From VGEM01 sp033764265 (GTDB taxonomy: Bacteria; Pseudomonadota; Alphaproteobacteria; Rhodospirillales; Rhodospirillaceae), in the NCBI GenBank assembly GCA_033764265.1, contig JANRJB010000062.1, positions 1 through 30,402 on the forward strand: a DNA stretch of 30,402 nt, given 5' to 3'. The notes beneath the pieces are model-generated. The model did no database searches. It was not told where the DNA came from and was given only the letters and a program-made list of their open reading frames with translations. Each line of letters opens with the position of its first letter. The stretch's first letter is position 1. The translations under genes and the position numbers were made by a program. Below, in pieces: positions 1 to 8,934 of this stretch.

Positions 1-229
1 ATCGCTTTCGACACCCGGGCCAAAAGCAATTGCCATCCGTCTGCGTGAGGCTTGTGTTTCATCCCCATGATGAATCACATTCCGTCGAATATGGGAATCC
101 TTAACTTAGCGCCTATGGGGTCCTCTTGCCATCCCCGGACACGAGTGCGACGCATATTCGAGCTTCAATGCCAACCCGACAGTGCGCGCAACGCGCGCTT
201 ACGGGCAGACAGCAGGCACACGAGTAGCG

Positions 230-601
230 TTAGGAAAAATGCTGGGGAGGCCGGCTCGGCGGGGAGAAGGTGCGCCCTGCCTGCGAAAAGTTGAGCGGCG
301 GACCGTGAACAGCATGAACGGATGAAAGTCTCCATTCCACGTTGCTGATCATCATCATGACAGTCAGGTGGACGTGGTCGCAATGCGCCGCGTTGCCAGT
401 ATCGTCCGTGTGAGATTGGCCAGCCAGGTCGATTGAGTGTTTCGCAAACTCGTCGAAATCATGCGAATGCCAAACGTGGTCAAAATGCACATGGCTGCCA
501 TCCCCTCCGACCGCAGCCGACAGCAGACCGGTCAGCGGCGGGGCGATCAGCGCCACCGCAACCGTCAGCACAGCAAGTTTGCGAAGAAGTATCATGACCA
601 T
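230..601 (-). CDS. small exported His-rich protein, putative metal-binding (CzcI/DUF2946-like)
   Basis: Predicted 123-residue protein. The N-terminus has a short basic start (LLRK) and a hydrophobic stretch of about 20 residues, consistent with a signal peptide. The middle is rich in histidine and aspartate (HVHFDHVWHSHDFDEF and, further on, HCDHVHL), as in proteins that bind Cu, Zn or Co. The C-terminus ends in a Pro-rich tail (PPSRPP), a layout I associate with small His-rich proteins encoded beside metal-efflux genes (CzcI/DUF2946-like). That assignment comes from layout, not alignment. I chose the ATG at 601; a TTG one codon upstream and an ATG two codons downstream are also possible, and no strong ribosome binding site decides. 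The copC-like gene lies 222 bases upstream on the same strand, which supports a metal-related role. The function is inferred; coding status is likely but not certain. Confidence 0.5.
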   Translation of the reverse strand: MVMILLRKLAVLTVAVALIAPPLTGLLSAAVGGDGSHVHFDHVWHSHDFDEFAKHSIDLAGQSHTDDTGNAAHCDHVHLTVMMMISNVEWRLSSVHAVHGPPLNFSQAGRTFSPPSRPPQHFS

Positions 602-823
602 CAAAAAATACTACGACTGGCGAGCAGACTTTACAACCCTATCGCCTAACGTCGGTATGCGTGGGCACAGGCATTCCGGCATGAAAACCGCAATGCATGT
701 TCGAATCTTGCGATTGAGATACAACAATCCCAAGGTGTCAGTTGTGAGGATTTGAACAGCAGATGAACCCTTTCGAGGCGCGCTCAATAGCGGAGCCACA
801 TTCCAGACTCGACAATTGATCCG

Positions 824-1234
824 CTATTCCACGCGAAACGAAACTGTTCCGCTTACCGGGTGTGTATCGGCAGTCACGACGCGGTACTCGATGATGTAAT
901 CGCCCTGTTCCAGGGCCCTTATAAGGACAACCTCTAGGTTGATTCCCTCCACGGATAGTGCGGCGAGCGCGGAGTCGACAATCCGGCCGCCACGCTTGAG
1001 TCGCAAGAAGATCGGTTTCACGGGTTCACTGAAGGTGAGCGCTATCGTGGATGGCGACGGAGCATGGGAACCGTCTGCTGGTGTTGACTGCACCAAACGC
1101 GCATGGGCAAGCGCACTGTTGATGGCGAGCAAGTCTCCTGAGAGCAACAGACATCCAAGCAGGAGCAATCGCCGAATCTGTTCGAAGTGCTTGGCACTTG
1201 GTTTGAAGGGCGAAAGTTTCAATCGAGCCAGCAT
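824..1234 (-). CDS. copC: CopC-family periplasmic copper-binding protein
   Basis: Predicted 136-residue CopC-domain protein. A basic n-region and a Leu-rich core (RRLLLLGCLLL) end at ALA, followed by HARL, so the mature protein would start with histidine. In CopC proteins this N-terminal His is a Cu(II) ligand. The rest fits the CopC beta-sandwich: STPADG near the mature N-terminus, LTFSEPV in the middle, and a C-terminal DTHPVSGTVSF segment whose Asp and His are the other expected Cu(II) ligands. No Met-rich Cu(I) site is visible. The start is uncertain: ATG at 1234 is used, but the frame stays open to a GTG at 1312. No copD or fused CopD membrane domain follows, which is unusual because CopC commonly partners CopD. 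The next gene downstream on this strand is the small His-rich protein. Family call is firm; physiological role (copper carriage or buffering in the periplasm) is family knowledge. Confidence 0.85.
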   Translation of the reverse strand: MLARLKLSPFKPSAKHFEQIRRLLLLGCLLLSGDLLAINSALAHARLVQSTPADGSHAPSPSTIALTFSEPVKPIFLRLKRGGRIVDSALAALSVEGINLEVVLIRALEQGDYIIEYRVVTADTHPVSGTVSFRVE

Positions 1235-1748
1235 TTGCCGCGCGCTCCCTCGCGTGAAGGGTTTGATTTCCGCGTCCTCGCGCGACACATGCCTGAGACG
1301 GAGGGGCCGCACAAGTTCGGCGCGATGCCGTTCGGGGCGACGTTGACGGTCACGGCCGGTTCTGAGCGCCGTACGCTTTGACCTACGACAATTCGTTCTG
1401 CGATGCGCTCCCCGCGCTCATCGGCTGCGTTCGGCGTCGATGAACTCACGCTAGACATGATGCCGCATGTGAGCGTCGGAGTTATTTGTCCTCGCAAGAA
1501 GCCTATGTTCCCACTCTGCGCCACCACTACTTCCGGCAGGCATGTTCATAACATAGAAGAATAGAAAACGCAGAATGCGGGATTTGACGCATGAATGCGG
1601 CTATGCGCTCCATGGGGCGGGGCTGAATACCAGGCAGTTGACCGGTGCTTCGTTGGGTCACGCCCCGTGATCGGTCGGGGTCGCCGAGGCCCCGCAGTCG
1701 CGGTGTCGCCAGGTTCAGAGCGGTAGAGTTCATCGGGGAGATGATGAC
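1235..1748. other. gene-free spacer between copC and the TonB receptor
   Basis: About 500 bases without a convincing gene. Short open frames here have no signal peptide, family motif or ribosome binding site. The stretch should hold the divergent promoters of copC and of the TonB-dependent receptor. A small dyad (ATGTT, three bases, AACAT) lies at 1542-1554, and a TTGACG hexamer at 1584-1589 could be a -35 element, but no good -10 hexamer follows at the right spacing. The receptor start is preceded by GGGGAG at 1735-1740, eight bases before its ATG. Confidence 0.6.
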
Positions 1749-4268
1749 ATGAATAGGACGAAAGTCTCGCGCGGAGCGCTCGCGCTCACCTCGTCAACTT
1801 CGACTGTCGCTACTGTTGTCGCGACTTTCGGTCTTACCTGGTTTCCAGCCCTGGCCCAGCCCGGAGGGGTGGGGTCCGCTTCAGTTCCATTGGAAGAAAT
1901 CGTCGTGACGGGCTCGCGTCGGACCGGCGTCTCCGCCCTCGAATCGATGAGCCCAGTTGACGTCGTGACCGCCCGAGACCTCGAGAAAGTCGGTCTCGCG
2001 AACATGAATGACGTGCTGAGGACATTGGTGCCATCGCTCAACGTGCAGCTATTCATGGCGCAAGATGGGTCCGCCTTTATTCGGCCGTTCAGTTTGCGCG
2101 GACTGCCGCCGGATCAAACGCTGGTGCTGGTGAACGGCAAGCGGAGACATCGCTCGCCGCTCGTGCAGATCACCAACCAGCCGCTCGCGGCCGGCGCACA
2201 GGGACCTGACCTATCGACGATCCCGTCAATCGCGATTGAGCGGGTCGAGGTCCTCCGTGACGGCGCGGCGGCCCAATACGGTTCCGACGCCATCGCCGGG
2301 GTCGTCAATTTTCGTTTGAAACAGGCCGACGCGGGCATCTCCGCCTCGGCCCGCTATGGTCAATATTACGAGGGTGACGGTGAGGACGTGCTGGTCCAGA
2401 CCAACCTCGGGGCGCCGCTTGGCGAAGGTGGCTTCTTCAATGTCAGCGCCGAATATTCGAACTCGAACGCCACATTGCGGGGTACTCAGCGGCCGAATGC
2501 CCAAGCATTGATCGACGCAGGCAATACCGCCGTACCGGTGCCAGCACAGCGCTGGGGGAATCCCGAACTCGAGGCGGCGCGCATGTTCTTCAATGCCGAA
2601 GTCAAGGCGACAGACTCTGCGACCGCCTATGCGTTTGGCAATTACAGCTGGAGCACTGGCGAGGTCGATTTTTTCTATCGTGCGCCGAATGCGCGGCCGG
2701 ACATTTTTACCAGCGTGCCCCTGACGACTCAGGTTGGCGGACCACGGTTCAGCTTCACTTCCCGGTTCCCGGGTGGTTTCACGCCGCTGTTCGGAAGCGA
2801 AATCCGTGACATGAGCCTGACCGGAGGCGCGCGCGGAGAGTTTTCGTCAGGCCTCACCTATGATCTCAGCGCCGCGCTCTCGCTTGGTCAGTTGGAGTAT
2901 CGCCTGTCCAATACCGTCAACCCATCGCTGGGGGCGCGGTCGCCGACGAGATTCAAACCGGGGGAAATTCAACAGCGCGACACCAACCTAAACGCGGACT
3001 TCACCTATCCAATCGAACTGGAAGGACTCTCTTCGCCCTTGAACCTGGCCTTCGGGGCGGAGTATCGGCGTGAAACCTATGAGATCGAGGCCGGCGACGA
3101 AGCCTCTTGGATTGCTGGACCTTTCGCGCGCGTCTTTGATCCGGACGCCGGGCGCACCATTGGCCTGGCTGTTGGCTCGAGTGGATTTCCCGGGCTTTCG
3201 CCCCAGAGTGCCGGGTCGTTCTCGCGCTGGAACTGGGCGGCCTACGCCGACCTTGAAGGCGAGTTGACCGAGCGGCTCACCCTTGGCTTGGCAGCGCGTT
3301 TCGAGGACTATTCCGACTTCGGCACGTCGTTCAACTGGAAAGTCTCGAGCCGTTTTCAGGCAACGGACGGCGTCGCCATCCGCGGATCCGTCAACACTGG
3401 CTTCCGCGCGCCCACGCCTGGCCAATCGAACGTCAAGGAAGTCGCCACCAACATCGATCTCGTGACCGGCGGATTGCTGTTGACGGTGACCTTGCCGCCA
3501 GGCGATCCGATCGCGCAGTATTATGGCGCGAAGCCGTTGCGTCCGGAGGATTCCATGAACTTCTCAGGGGGCATGGTGTTCGAATTTGCCGAAAACTATT
3601 CGCTGACCGTCGACTACTTCAATATCAAGGTCGAGGACCGCATCGGCCTGACCTCGCGGATCACGATCACCAATGCCGATCGCGCGGCTCTTGCCGCGCA
3701 AGGTTTGTCGACCGGTGATTTCCAAACCGTGCGTTTCCTGGGCAACTTCTTCGACACTCGCACGCAGGGTGTCGACGCGGTTCTTTCCGCCAACTGGGAC
3801 ATCGGCAATGAAACGGAACTGGGGCTGGTCTCGAGCCTGAATTACACGAAGAACAAGGTGACCACGATTCGCGACCCGCGGGCCGTCGACCGCGAACGGA
3901 GGATCGAAGTTGGCAATTTCAATCCGAAGTGGCGCGGGAATATCGCCATGAACGTCGCGCGCGGCCGTTGGGATAGCTCGATCCGGGCCAACTATTTCGG
4001 AAAGTGGACCGATGCCGTGCCGAATGCCACGCCGACGCCCAACGCGTTCGATCAAGTCTTCGGCGCGGAATGGTTGATCGACGCCGAAGTCGGGTTTCAA
4101 GTCACCGACGCGGTTCGCTTCGCTGTTGGCGCCAATAATCTGTTGGATGAGTATCCCGATAAAGATCGGCGGCTCGGACAGCAGGCCAACGGCATCGTCT
4201 ATCCGCAGTTCTCGCCATTCGGGTTCAATGGTGGTTTCTACTATGTTAGGGTTGCGGCAAATTTCTAG
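1749..4268 (+). CDS. TonB-dependent outer-membrane receptor 1
   Basis: An 839-residue TonB-dependent receptor, normal length for the family. It starts with a Sec-type signal (hydrophobic core around residues 18-35, ending ALAQP). A TonB-box-like EEIVVTGSRR segment follows near residues 49-58. The plug domain (about residues 60-190) carries the usual features: SLRGLPPDQTLVLVNGKRRH, then IERVEVLRDGAAAQYGSDAIAGVVNF. A long beta-barrel ends in aromatic-rich strands and a terminal Phe (YYVRVAANF), as needed for outer-membrane insertion. The start is supported by GGGGAG eight bases upstream. The gene is followed 151 bases later by a MetC-type lyase, then by a LysR regulator and an Aap-type amino-acid importer. 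That context suggests an amino-acid derivative or small peptide as cargo rather than a siderophore. The substrate is inference; the receptor assignment is secure. Confidence 0.93.
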   Translation: MNRTKVSRGALALTSSTSTVATVVATFGLTWFPALAQPGGVGSASVPLEEIVVTGSRRTGVSALESMSPVDVVTARDLEKVGLANMNDVLRTLVPSLNVQLFMAQDGSAFIRPFSLRGLPPDQTLVLVNGKRRHRSPLVQITNQPLAAGAQGPDLSTIPSIAIERVEVLRDGAAAQYGSDAIAGVVNFRLKQADAGISASARYGQYYEGDGEDVLVQTNLGAPLGEGGFFNVSAEYSNSNATLRGTQRPNAQALIDAGNTAVPVPAQRWGNPELEAARMFFNAEVKATDSATAYAFGNYSWSTGEVDFFYRAPNARPDIFTSVPLTTQVGGPRFSFTSRFPGGFTPLFGSEIRDMSLTGGARGEFSSGLTYDLSAALSLGQLEYRLSNTVNPSLGARSPTRFKPGEIQQRDTNLNADFTYPIELEGLSSPLNLAFGAEYRRETYEIEAGDEASWIAGPFARVFDPDAGRTIGLAVGSSGFPGLSPQSAGSFSRWNWAAYADLEGELTERLTLGLAARFEDYSDFGTSFNWKVSSRFQATDGVAIRGSVNTGFRAPTPGQSNVKEVATNIDLVTGGLLLTVTLPPGDPIAQYYGAKPLRPEDSMNFSGGMVFEFAENYSLTVDYFNIKVEDRIGLTSRITITNADRAALAAQGLSTGDFQTVRFLGNFFDTRTQGVDAVLSANWDIGNETELGLVSSLNYTKNKVTTIRDPRAVDRERRIEVGNFNPKWRGNIAMNVARGRWDSSIRANYFGKWTDAVPNATPTPNAFDQVFGAEWLIDAEVGFQVTDAVRFAVGANNLLDEYPDKDRRLGQQANGIVYPQFSPFGFNGGFYYVRVAANF

Positions 4269-4419
4269 CGGGCGTGCGCCGCACGACAATGGGTTCTCAG
4301 GTCGAGGGTTCGGGTATTGCGATTGAGCGCGCCCGCGTCGAGGGCGTCAGAGCTCAGGTGCACGTCCTGCGGCGAGAGTGTCCTCTGTTGATCCCCGGAT
4401 TTGCCCCGACGGTTCGGAT

Positions 4420-5622
4420 ATGAAAAGCACGTCTGAGAGCCAAGGTCCGCCGCGGCAGGACTCCGTGCCGGTCGTGGCCGGCCCGCCGCCATCGGCAAAC
4501 GGGGGCGCGCTCAACCCGCCGATCCAAAGGGTGTCGACCGTTATCTTTCCGACAATGGACGCCTACATTGAGCGCCACAAGGGACTCTACGACGATGTCA
4601 TTTACGGCTTATACGGCACTGAGACATCGTTCGCCCTGGCCGAAGCGATCGCGCGTCTCGAAAACGGGCGCAAGACCCTGTTGACGGGGTCGGGAACATC
4701 AGCAATCGCCCAGGCTTTGTCGGCGTTTGTGTCGGCCGGAGATCATGTCTTGGTGGCCGACAATGTCTACGGCCCGACCCGGCGATTCTGCGGCGAAGTA
4801 CTCTCACGCTTCGGAGTGGTCGTCGCGTACTTCGACCCCTTGCGGATCGACGCGCTCGTGCCGGCGATCCAGGCAAAGACGCGGGTCATTTACCTCGAGA
4901 GCCCCGGTTCGCAAACCTTCGAAATGACCGATGTGCCGGCGATCGCCACATTGGCGCGCGCGCGCGGCATCAAGACGATCGTCGACAACACCTGGGCGTC
5001 GCCGCTCTTCTTCAAGCCGATCCTGGCAGGGGTCGACGTGTCGCTGGCCTCCGCAACAAAGTATCTGTCGGGACATTCGGATGTGCTGATGGGGGCGTTG
5101 ACTACCGCGGACGAGGCCACGTTCCGGGCTCTCAAGGACTCGACGGCCCGATGGGGCGAGCACGCCAGCCCGGACGATTGCTACTTGGTTCATCGCGGCC
5201 TGCGCACGCTGGCCGTACGCATGGCCAGACACCAAGAGAACGCCTTAACGCTGGCGAACTGGCTCGCCGGCCACCCGGAAGTAATGCGCGTTCTGTGCCC
5301 GGCACTGCCCAGCGATCCCGGCCATGCGATCTGGAAGCGCGACTTCAGAGGCGCCAGCGGGCTATTCGGCGTGATTCTGAAGCGTCGCAGCCATCGCGCC
5401 AACGCCGCGATGTGCGATCACTTCAGATACTTCAAGCTCGGGTCGAGTTGGGGCGGGTTCGAGAGCCTGATGGTGCCGTCGTGGCCGCCGCCGATCCGCA
5501 ATCATGGTGCTGGGCCGATCGATGGTGATTTGTTCCGCATCCACGCCGGCCTGGAAGATGTCCAAGATCTGATCGGGGACTTGGATCGGGCGCTGGCGCA
5601 TCGTGCCGCCTACGCCGACTGA
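4420..5622 (+). CDS. metC: cystathionine beta-lyase-type PLP enzyme (MetC)
   Basis: A 400-residue member of the Cys/Met-metabolism PLP family, cytoplasmic, expected to break C-S bonds in cystathionine or related S-substituted cysteines to give a thiol, pyruvate and ammonia. Visible features: the N-terminal NPPIQRVST segment, a TGSGTSAI cofactor loop, NVYGPTRRF, ESPGSQTFE, DNTWASP, and the PLP lysine in SATKYLSGHSD (Lys214 from this start). The C-terminal half (HRGLRTLAVRM, KRDFRGASGLFG, SSWGGFESL, RIHAGLEDV) matches MetC rather than cystathionine gamma-synthase. At the E. coli Arg58 position (YGRRGT) this protein reads YGLYGT, so specificity may differ. ATG 4420 was chosen because it gives the usual N-terminal length; a GTG at 4378 in the same frame is an alternative. 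The gene is convergent with the LysR gene, 24 bases apart. Confidence 0.87.
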   Translation: MKSTSESQGPPRQDSVPVVAGPPPSANGGALNPPIQRVSTVIFPTMDAYIERHKGLYDDVIYGLYGTETSFALAEAIARLENGRKTLLTGSGTSAIAQALSAFVSAGDHVLVADNVYGPTRRFCGEVLSRFGVVVAYFDPLRIDALVPAIQAKTRVIYLESPGSQTFEMTDVPAIATLARARGIKTIVDNTWASPLFFKPILAGVDVSLASATKYLSGHSDVLMGALTTADEATFRALKDSTARWGEHASPDDCYLVHRGLRTLAVRMARHQENALTLANWLAGHPEVMRVLCPALPSDPGHAIWKRDFRGASGLFGVILKRRSHRANAAMCDHFRYFKLGSSWGGFESLMVPSWPPPIRNHGAGPIDGDLFRIHAGLEDVQDLIGDLDRALAHRAAYAD

Positions 5623-5646
5623 CAGGACATCGGAGAAGACCGTCGC

Positions 5647-6567
5647 CTAAGACTTGGCGGCTCTCGGACGGGTCCCGCTCTTGGCGTACTTGTTCCGGCA
5701 CGCGAACAGGTGTTTCAGGAACGACCGGACTTGGGTGGATTGCTGCCGGTTGGGCGGGAACAAAAGCAGCGACCGGAAGTGAACCGGAGGTTCGAACCGC
5801 TTAAGGACGACCTTATCTGTGCGCTCGTCGTTGATCGCGTACGGGTTGACGAGGCCGACACCGATTCCCTCAGCCACGCAAGCATAGACCGTACCGGAGT
5901 AGGGCGTCTCGACGACGATCCGGGGGCGCACCCCTGCCTTGTCGAGTTCCTGATGAATCCTGCGGCGCGCCGTATCCTGGGGGGCCAAGGCAACGAATTC
6001 GGCCTGATCCAAATCGATCGGGCTTACCGTTTCCTTGCGGGCCAGGGGATGGTTGCGGGGCACGGCGCACACGGCCTGTGGCGTGGCAAACACCTGGTGG
6101 ACGACGCCGGTGAGATTGATTTCGTCGGCGGCCAGACCGATGTCGCACTGGCCTGACGCGACCATGTCGCGCACCGAAGCGGACGTTCGCACTTGCAAAC
6201 TGACCGCGACACGCGGGTGGTCCTTCAGAAACGCCTTGATCGCGCGTGGGACCAGCGTGGATCCTAGCGCGGCGAGGCTGGCGATCTTGAGATCGCCAGC
6301 GCCGAACTCGCGAATTCGTGCGGCGGCGTTCTTGATCTGGTCGACACCGACAAATGCCGCTTCGACCTCCCTGAACAAGAGCTGCGCTTCGGGCGTGGGA
6401 ATCACCCGCTTCATGGCCCGATCGAACAGATGTAATCCCGTGGCCCGCTCGAAATCGGCGACCAGTCGGCTGGCGGCCGGCTGGGAGATCATCATGAGTT
6501 CCGCCGCCCGGGAAATTCCCCCAGTCATCATCACGGCCCGGAACGCCTCGATCTGGCGGAGATTCAT
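5647..6567 (-). CDS. LysR-family transcriptional regulator (OccR/NocR-like)
   Basis: A 306-residue LysR-type regulator. The N-terminal winged helix-turn-helix is clear: MNLRQIEAFRAVMMTGG, then RAAELMMISQPAASRLVADFERATGLHLFDR, and a linker helix through about residue 85. The effector-binding domain covers about residues 90-290. The N-terminal wording and the GAGDLKIAS stretch are like the OccR/NocR branch, whose members sense amino-acid-type effectors such as opines; this is recognition by eye. It is divergent from the aapJQMP transporter, with about 147 bases between start codons, the classic arrangement for a LysR regulator and its target. It likely controls the transporter and perhaps its own gene, with the amino acid taken up (or a product of the MetC-like enzyme) as coinducer. 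The tail after residue 295 is basic and probably disordered. Confidence 0.9.
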   Translation of the reverse strand: MNLRQIEAFRAVMMTGGISRAAELMMISQPAASRLVADFERATGLHLFDRAMKRVIPTPEAQLLFREVEAAFVGVDQIKNAAARIREFGAGDLKIASLAALGSTLVPRAIKAFLKDHPRVAVSLQVRTSASVRDMVASGQCDIGLAADEINLTGVVHQVFATPQAVCAVPRNHPLARKETVSPIDLDQAEFVALAPQDTARRRIHQELDKAGVRPRIVVETPYSGTVYACVAEGIGVGLVNPYAINDERTDKVVLKRFEPPVHFRSLLLFPPNRQQSTQVRSFLKHLFACRNKYAKSGTRPRAAKS

Positions 6568-6591
6568 GACGGGTTGCTTCTATAATATTTG

Positions 6592-6610
6592 AGGATGAAG
6601 TAGCCATCCT
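6592..6610. promoter_or_regulatory. candidate LysR operator dyad between lysR and aapJ
   Basis: A perfect six-base inverted repeat, AGGATG, seven-base spacer, CATCCT, lies in the divergent lysR-aapJ intergenic region, 25 bases upstream of the lysR start. An exact TATAAT hexamer is just to its left at 6581-6586. LysR-type operators are short interrupted dyads in exactly this kind of location, but the exact T-N11-A form is not met here, so the assignment is tentative. Confidence 0.35.
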
Positions 6611-6714
6611 ACAGCATTAGACCACATGAATGAAGTGCGCCTATAGTCCGAGAGAACCAGTTGTTCGCCCGCAGAATCGAAACGCGACGCATGTCAAAAA
6701 TCAGGAGTCAAGCC

Positions 6715-7755
6715 ATGGGCCTCGTGACCACTCTGAAGACCTGGATTCCACTCATCGCCGCCGCCGCCATCATCACGGGCAGTCCCGGTCAGCGAGCGTT
6801 CGGGCAAACAGTAGTCGAGAAGATCAAAGCCCGTGGATTCGTTCTCTGCGGGGCCAGCCAAGGTGTGCCGGGGCTGTCGCGGCCCGATGAAAACGGTATC
6901 TGGCGCGGGTTCGACAGCGACATTTGCCGGTCATTTGCCAGCGCGATCCTAGGCGATCGCGACAAGATCCGATTTGTGCCATTGAACGCCGCGCAACGAC
7001 TGCCTGCTTTGCAAACCGGCGAGATCGATATTCTGTCGCGAACGACGACCCTGACCTACACCCGCGATACCGCCATCCGGTTCGTGATCCTGACGCTCTA
7101 CGACAACGACGCACTGTTGGTCCGCAAGGACCTCCAAATCAAACAAAAGAAGGATCTGGACGGCTTGACGGTTTGCCTGCAAGGCGGCGGCAGCCTCACT
7201 GAGCAAGCGATTGCCGAACTTGAGGAATCGGAGAGCATCGAAATGAAGAAAGTCTATTTCGATTCGACGATTCAGGCGCGTGATGCCTATTTCGCCAATC
7301 GGTGCGACACCTACGTCACTGATGGGATTGCGGCAACGGCGCAACGCCTGACCGTGGCCCAGAACCCCGACGATCACGAGCAGATCGTCATCGCTGCGGG
7401 CGCGGAGCCGAACGGGATTGCCATCGCCCGTGGCGACGATCAACTCTTCGACGTGGCCCGGTGGACGGTGAACGCGCTTCTATGGGCGGAGGCGAAAGGG
7501 ATCACCCAGTCCAATGTCGATGAATTCGCGAATGGCGACGACTCGTTCATGCGACGTATTCTTGGGACTACGACCGGAATCGGCAAGCCGATCGGCCTCG
7601 ACGATAAATGGATCTACAATGTCATCAAGCAGAACGGCAATTACGCGGAGATTTGGGACCGCAACATCGGCGCGGGGTCTCCATTGAAAGTCAAGCGGGG
7701 TATGAACGCCCTGTATCGGGACGGCGGGGTCCACTTCCCGTTTCCCTGGGAGTGA
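6715..7755 (+). CDS. aapJ: amino-acid ABC transporter substrate-binding protein (AapJ-like)
   Basis: A 346-residue periplasmic binding protein of the family-3 (polar amino acid) type, the length expected for AapJ. It has a signal peptide (hydrophobic core IPLIAAAAIIT, cleavage probably after AFGQ). Typical segments are ARGFVLCGASQGVPGLS, GIWRGFDSDICRSFA, FVPLNAAQRLPALQTGEIDILSRTTTLT with the amino-acid carboxylate-binding TRDT segment just after, and a second lobe with DLDGLTVCLQGGG and YFANRCDTYVTD. The ATG at 6715 is favoured because AGGAG lies seven bases upstream (6703-6707); in-frame ATG 6691 and TTG 6661 would place extra residues before the signal peptide. It is the first gene of aapJQMP, and its stop overlaps a potential GTG start for the next gene. 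Aap systems import a broad range of L-amino acids; the preferred ligand here is unknown. Confidence 0.92.
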   Translation: MGLVTTLKTWIPLIAAAAIITGSPGQRAFGQTVVEKIKARGFVLCGASQGVPGLSRPDENGIWRGFDSDICRSFASAILGDRDKIRFVPLNAAQRLPALQTGEIDILSRTTTLTYTRDTAIRFVILTLYDNDALLVRKDLQIKQKKDLDGLTVCLQGGGSLTEQAIAELEESESIEMKKVYFDSTIQARDAYFANRCDTYVTDGIAATAQRLTVAQNPDDHEQIVIAAGAEPNGIAIARGDDQLFDVARWTVNALLWAEAKGITQSNVDEFANGDDSFMRRILGTTTGIGKPIGLDDKWIYNVIKQNGNYAEIWDRNIGAGSPLKVKRGMNALYRDGGVHFPFPWE

Positions 7756-7790
7756 GCGTCGGCACATCCGCCTCAATCGGCCGAGCGACG

Positions 7791-8930
7791 ATGTCTTGGG
7801 TCTCAGCCATGCGACGCCGGCCTGGTCGCCTCGCCGCCGAGGCGCTGGTTCTGGTCGGCGTCGCGTTGGCGGTGGCCGCACTTGTCCGGGCAACGCTCGA
7901 CAATCTCGACGCGCGCGGGATACCTACGGGCTTTGATTTCCTTCACCTGCCGGCGCGCTTCGCGATTTCTGAGTCCGTGCTCGCCTACACTCCACGCGAT
8001 TCCTATTACTGGGCGGCCTTCGTCGGGCTGACGAACTCGCTGTTCGTGACGCTTCTAGTCGCGATCGGCTCAACCGCCCTCGGGCTGTTCGTCGGGATCG
8101 GCCGCCTGAGCGCGAATGTGCTGGTTGCCGGCTTAGCGCGCACTTGGGTGGAGATCGCGCGCAATACGCCGCCGATCGTTCTGCTCTTTTTTCTCTACTC
8201 GCTGTGGTGGCGGGTGCTGCCGGAGGTCTCGCAAGCCATCAATCCCGCGCCCGGCGTATTCATCTCGATGCGAGGAATTTTTATCCCCGACGTGAACTTG
8301 ACCGTCGAGATCGGGTTTGCCGCTGTTGTCCTGGCCGGCATGGCTTTGGCCATTGTAGTACCAAGGCATGCGCCGACAGTTGGCCTCCCGCGATCACCGC
8401 TCGCCATCGCCACCGTCATTCTCGCAATGTTCTTTGCGCTGGCGTTTGTCGCGTTTCCGCCACAGGTGTTGGTCGATTTTCCGGTTTTCGTACGTGCTAA
8501 CTTCCGTGGTGGCGTCGAACTGACTCCGGAATTCGTCACCATCGTCGTCGGCCTGACGCTGTACACCACCGGCTTTGTTGCCGAGATTGTCCGGACCGGA
8601 TTACTGTCCGTCGGACGCGGTCAATGGGAAGCGGGCCGTGCGCTGGGCCTGCGCCGCGGTCAGCTGCTGCGCTACGTGGTCATCCCGCAAATGTATCGGG
8701 TCGTCCTGCCGCCGATGACCAGCCAATACATCAACATTCTCAAGAATAGCACTCTGGCGATTGCCGTCGGCTACCCCGACTTCCTCGCCATCATGGGAAC
8801 CATCATCAACAAGTCCAGCCACGCCATGGAGGGAATTGCGATCATCCTGGGCGCCTATCTTGCCGTGAACTTGAGCATATCCGCGGGCCTCAACGCGCTC
8901 AACCGCCGCGTGGCGATACGGGAACGTTGA
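7791..8930 (+). CDS. aapQ: amino-acid ABC transporter permease (AapQ-like)
   Basis: A 379-residue inner-membrane permease of the HisM/AapQ type. One N-terminal membrane segment (LVLVGVALAVAALV) is followed by a periplasmic stretch and a core of several helices. The N-terminal part of the transport domain is clear (TNSLFVTLLVAIGSTALGLFVGI, then VEIARNTPPIVLLFFLYSLWW). An inserted pair of hydrophobic helices around residues 175-225 is characteristic of the long Aap permeases. The coupling (EAA) loop reads GQWEAGRALGLRRGQLLRYV and faces the ATPase AapP. Start: ATG 7791 is used, but a GTG at 7752 overlaps the aapJ stop (GTGA), which would suggest translational coupling and add 13 residues. The frame is open further upstream inside aapJ, but that extension reads as non-coding. 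Confidence 0.9.
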   Translation: MSWVSAMRRRPGRLAAEALVLVGVALAVAALVRATLDNLDARGIPTGFDFLHLPARFAISESVLAYTPRDSYYWAAFVGLTNSLFVTLLVAIGSTALGLFVGIGRLSANVLVAGLARTWVEIARNTPPIVLLFFLYSLWWRVLPEVSQAINPAPGVFISMRGIFIPDVNLTVEIGFAAVVLAGMALAIVVPRHAPTVGLPRSPLAIATVILAMFFALAFVAFPPQVLVDFPVFVRANFRGGVELTPEFVTIVVGLTLYTTGFVAEIVRTGLLSVGRGQWEAGRALGLRRGQLLRYVVIPQMYRVVLPPMTSQYINILKNSTLAIAVGYPDFLAIMGTIINKSSHAMEGIAIILGAYLAVNLSISAGLNALNRRVAIRER

Positions 8931-8934
8931 ACCC

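Noticed and set aside
52..294. Plus-strand open frame at the left edge
   Set aside because: Arg/Ser-rich, no motif, and overlaps the His-rich gene on the other strand.
1219..1527. Minus-strand open frame of about 100 codons upstream of copC
   Set aside because: Overlaps the copC start in another frame, with no ribosome binding site, signal peptide or motif.
4273..4285. CGTGC-GCC-GCACG hairpin after TonB receptor 1
   Set aside because: Only five base pairs and no T-tract follows; too weak to call a terminator.
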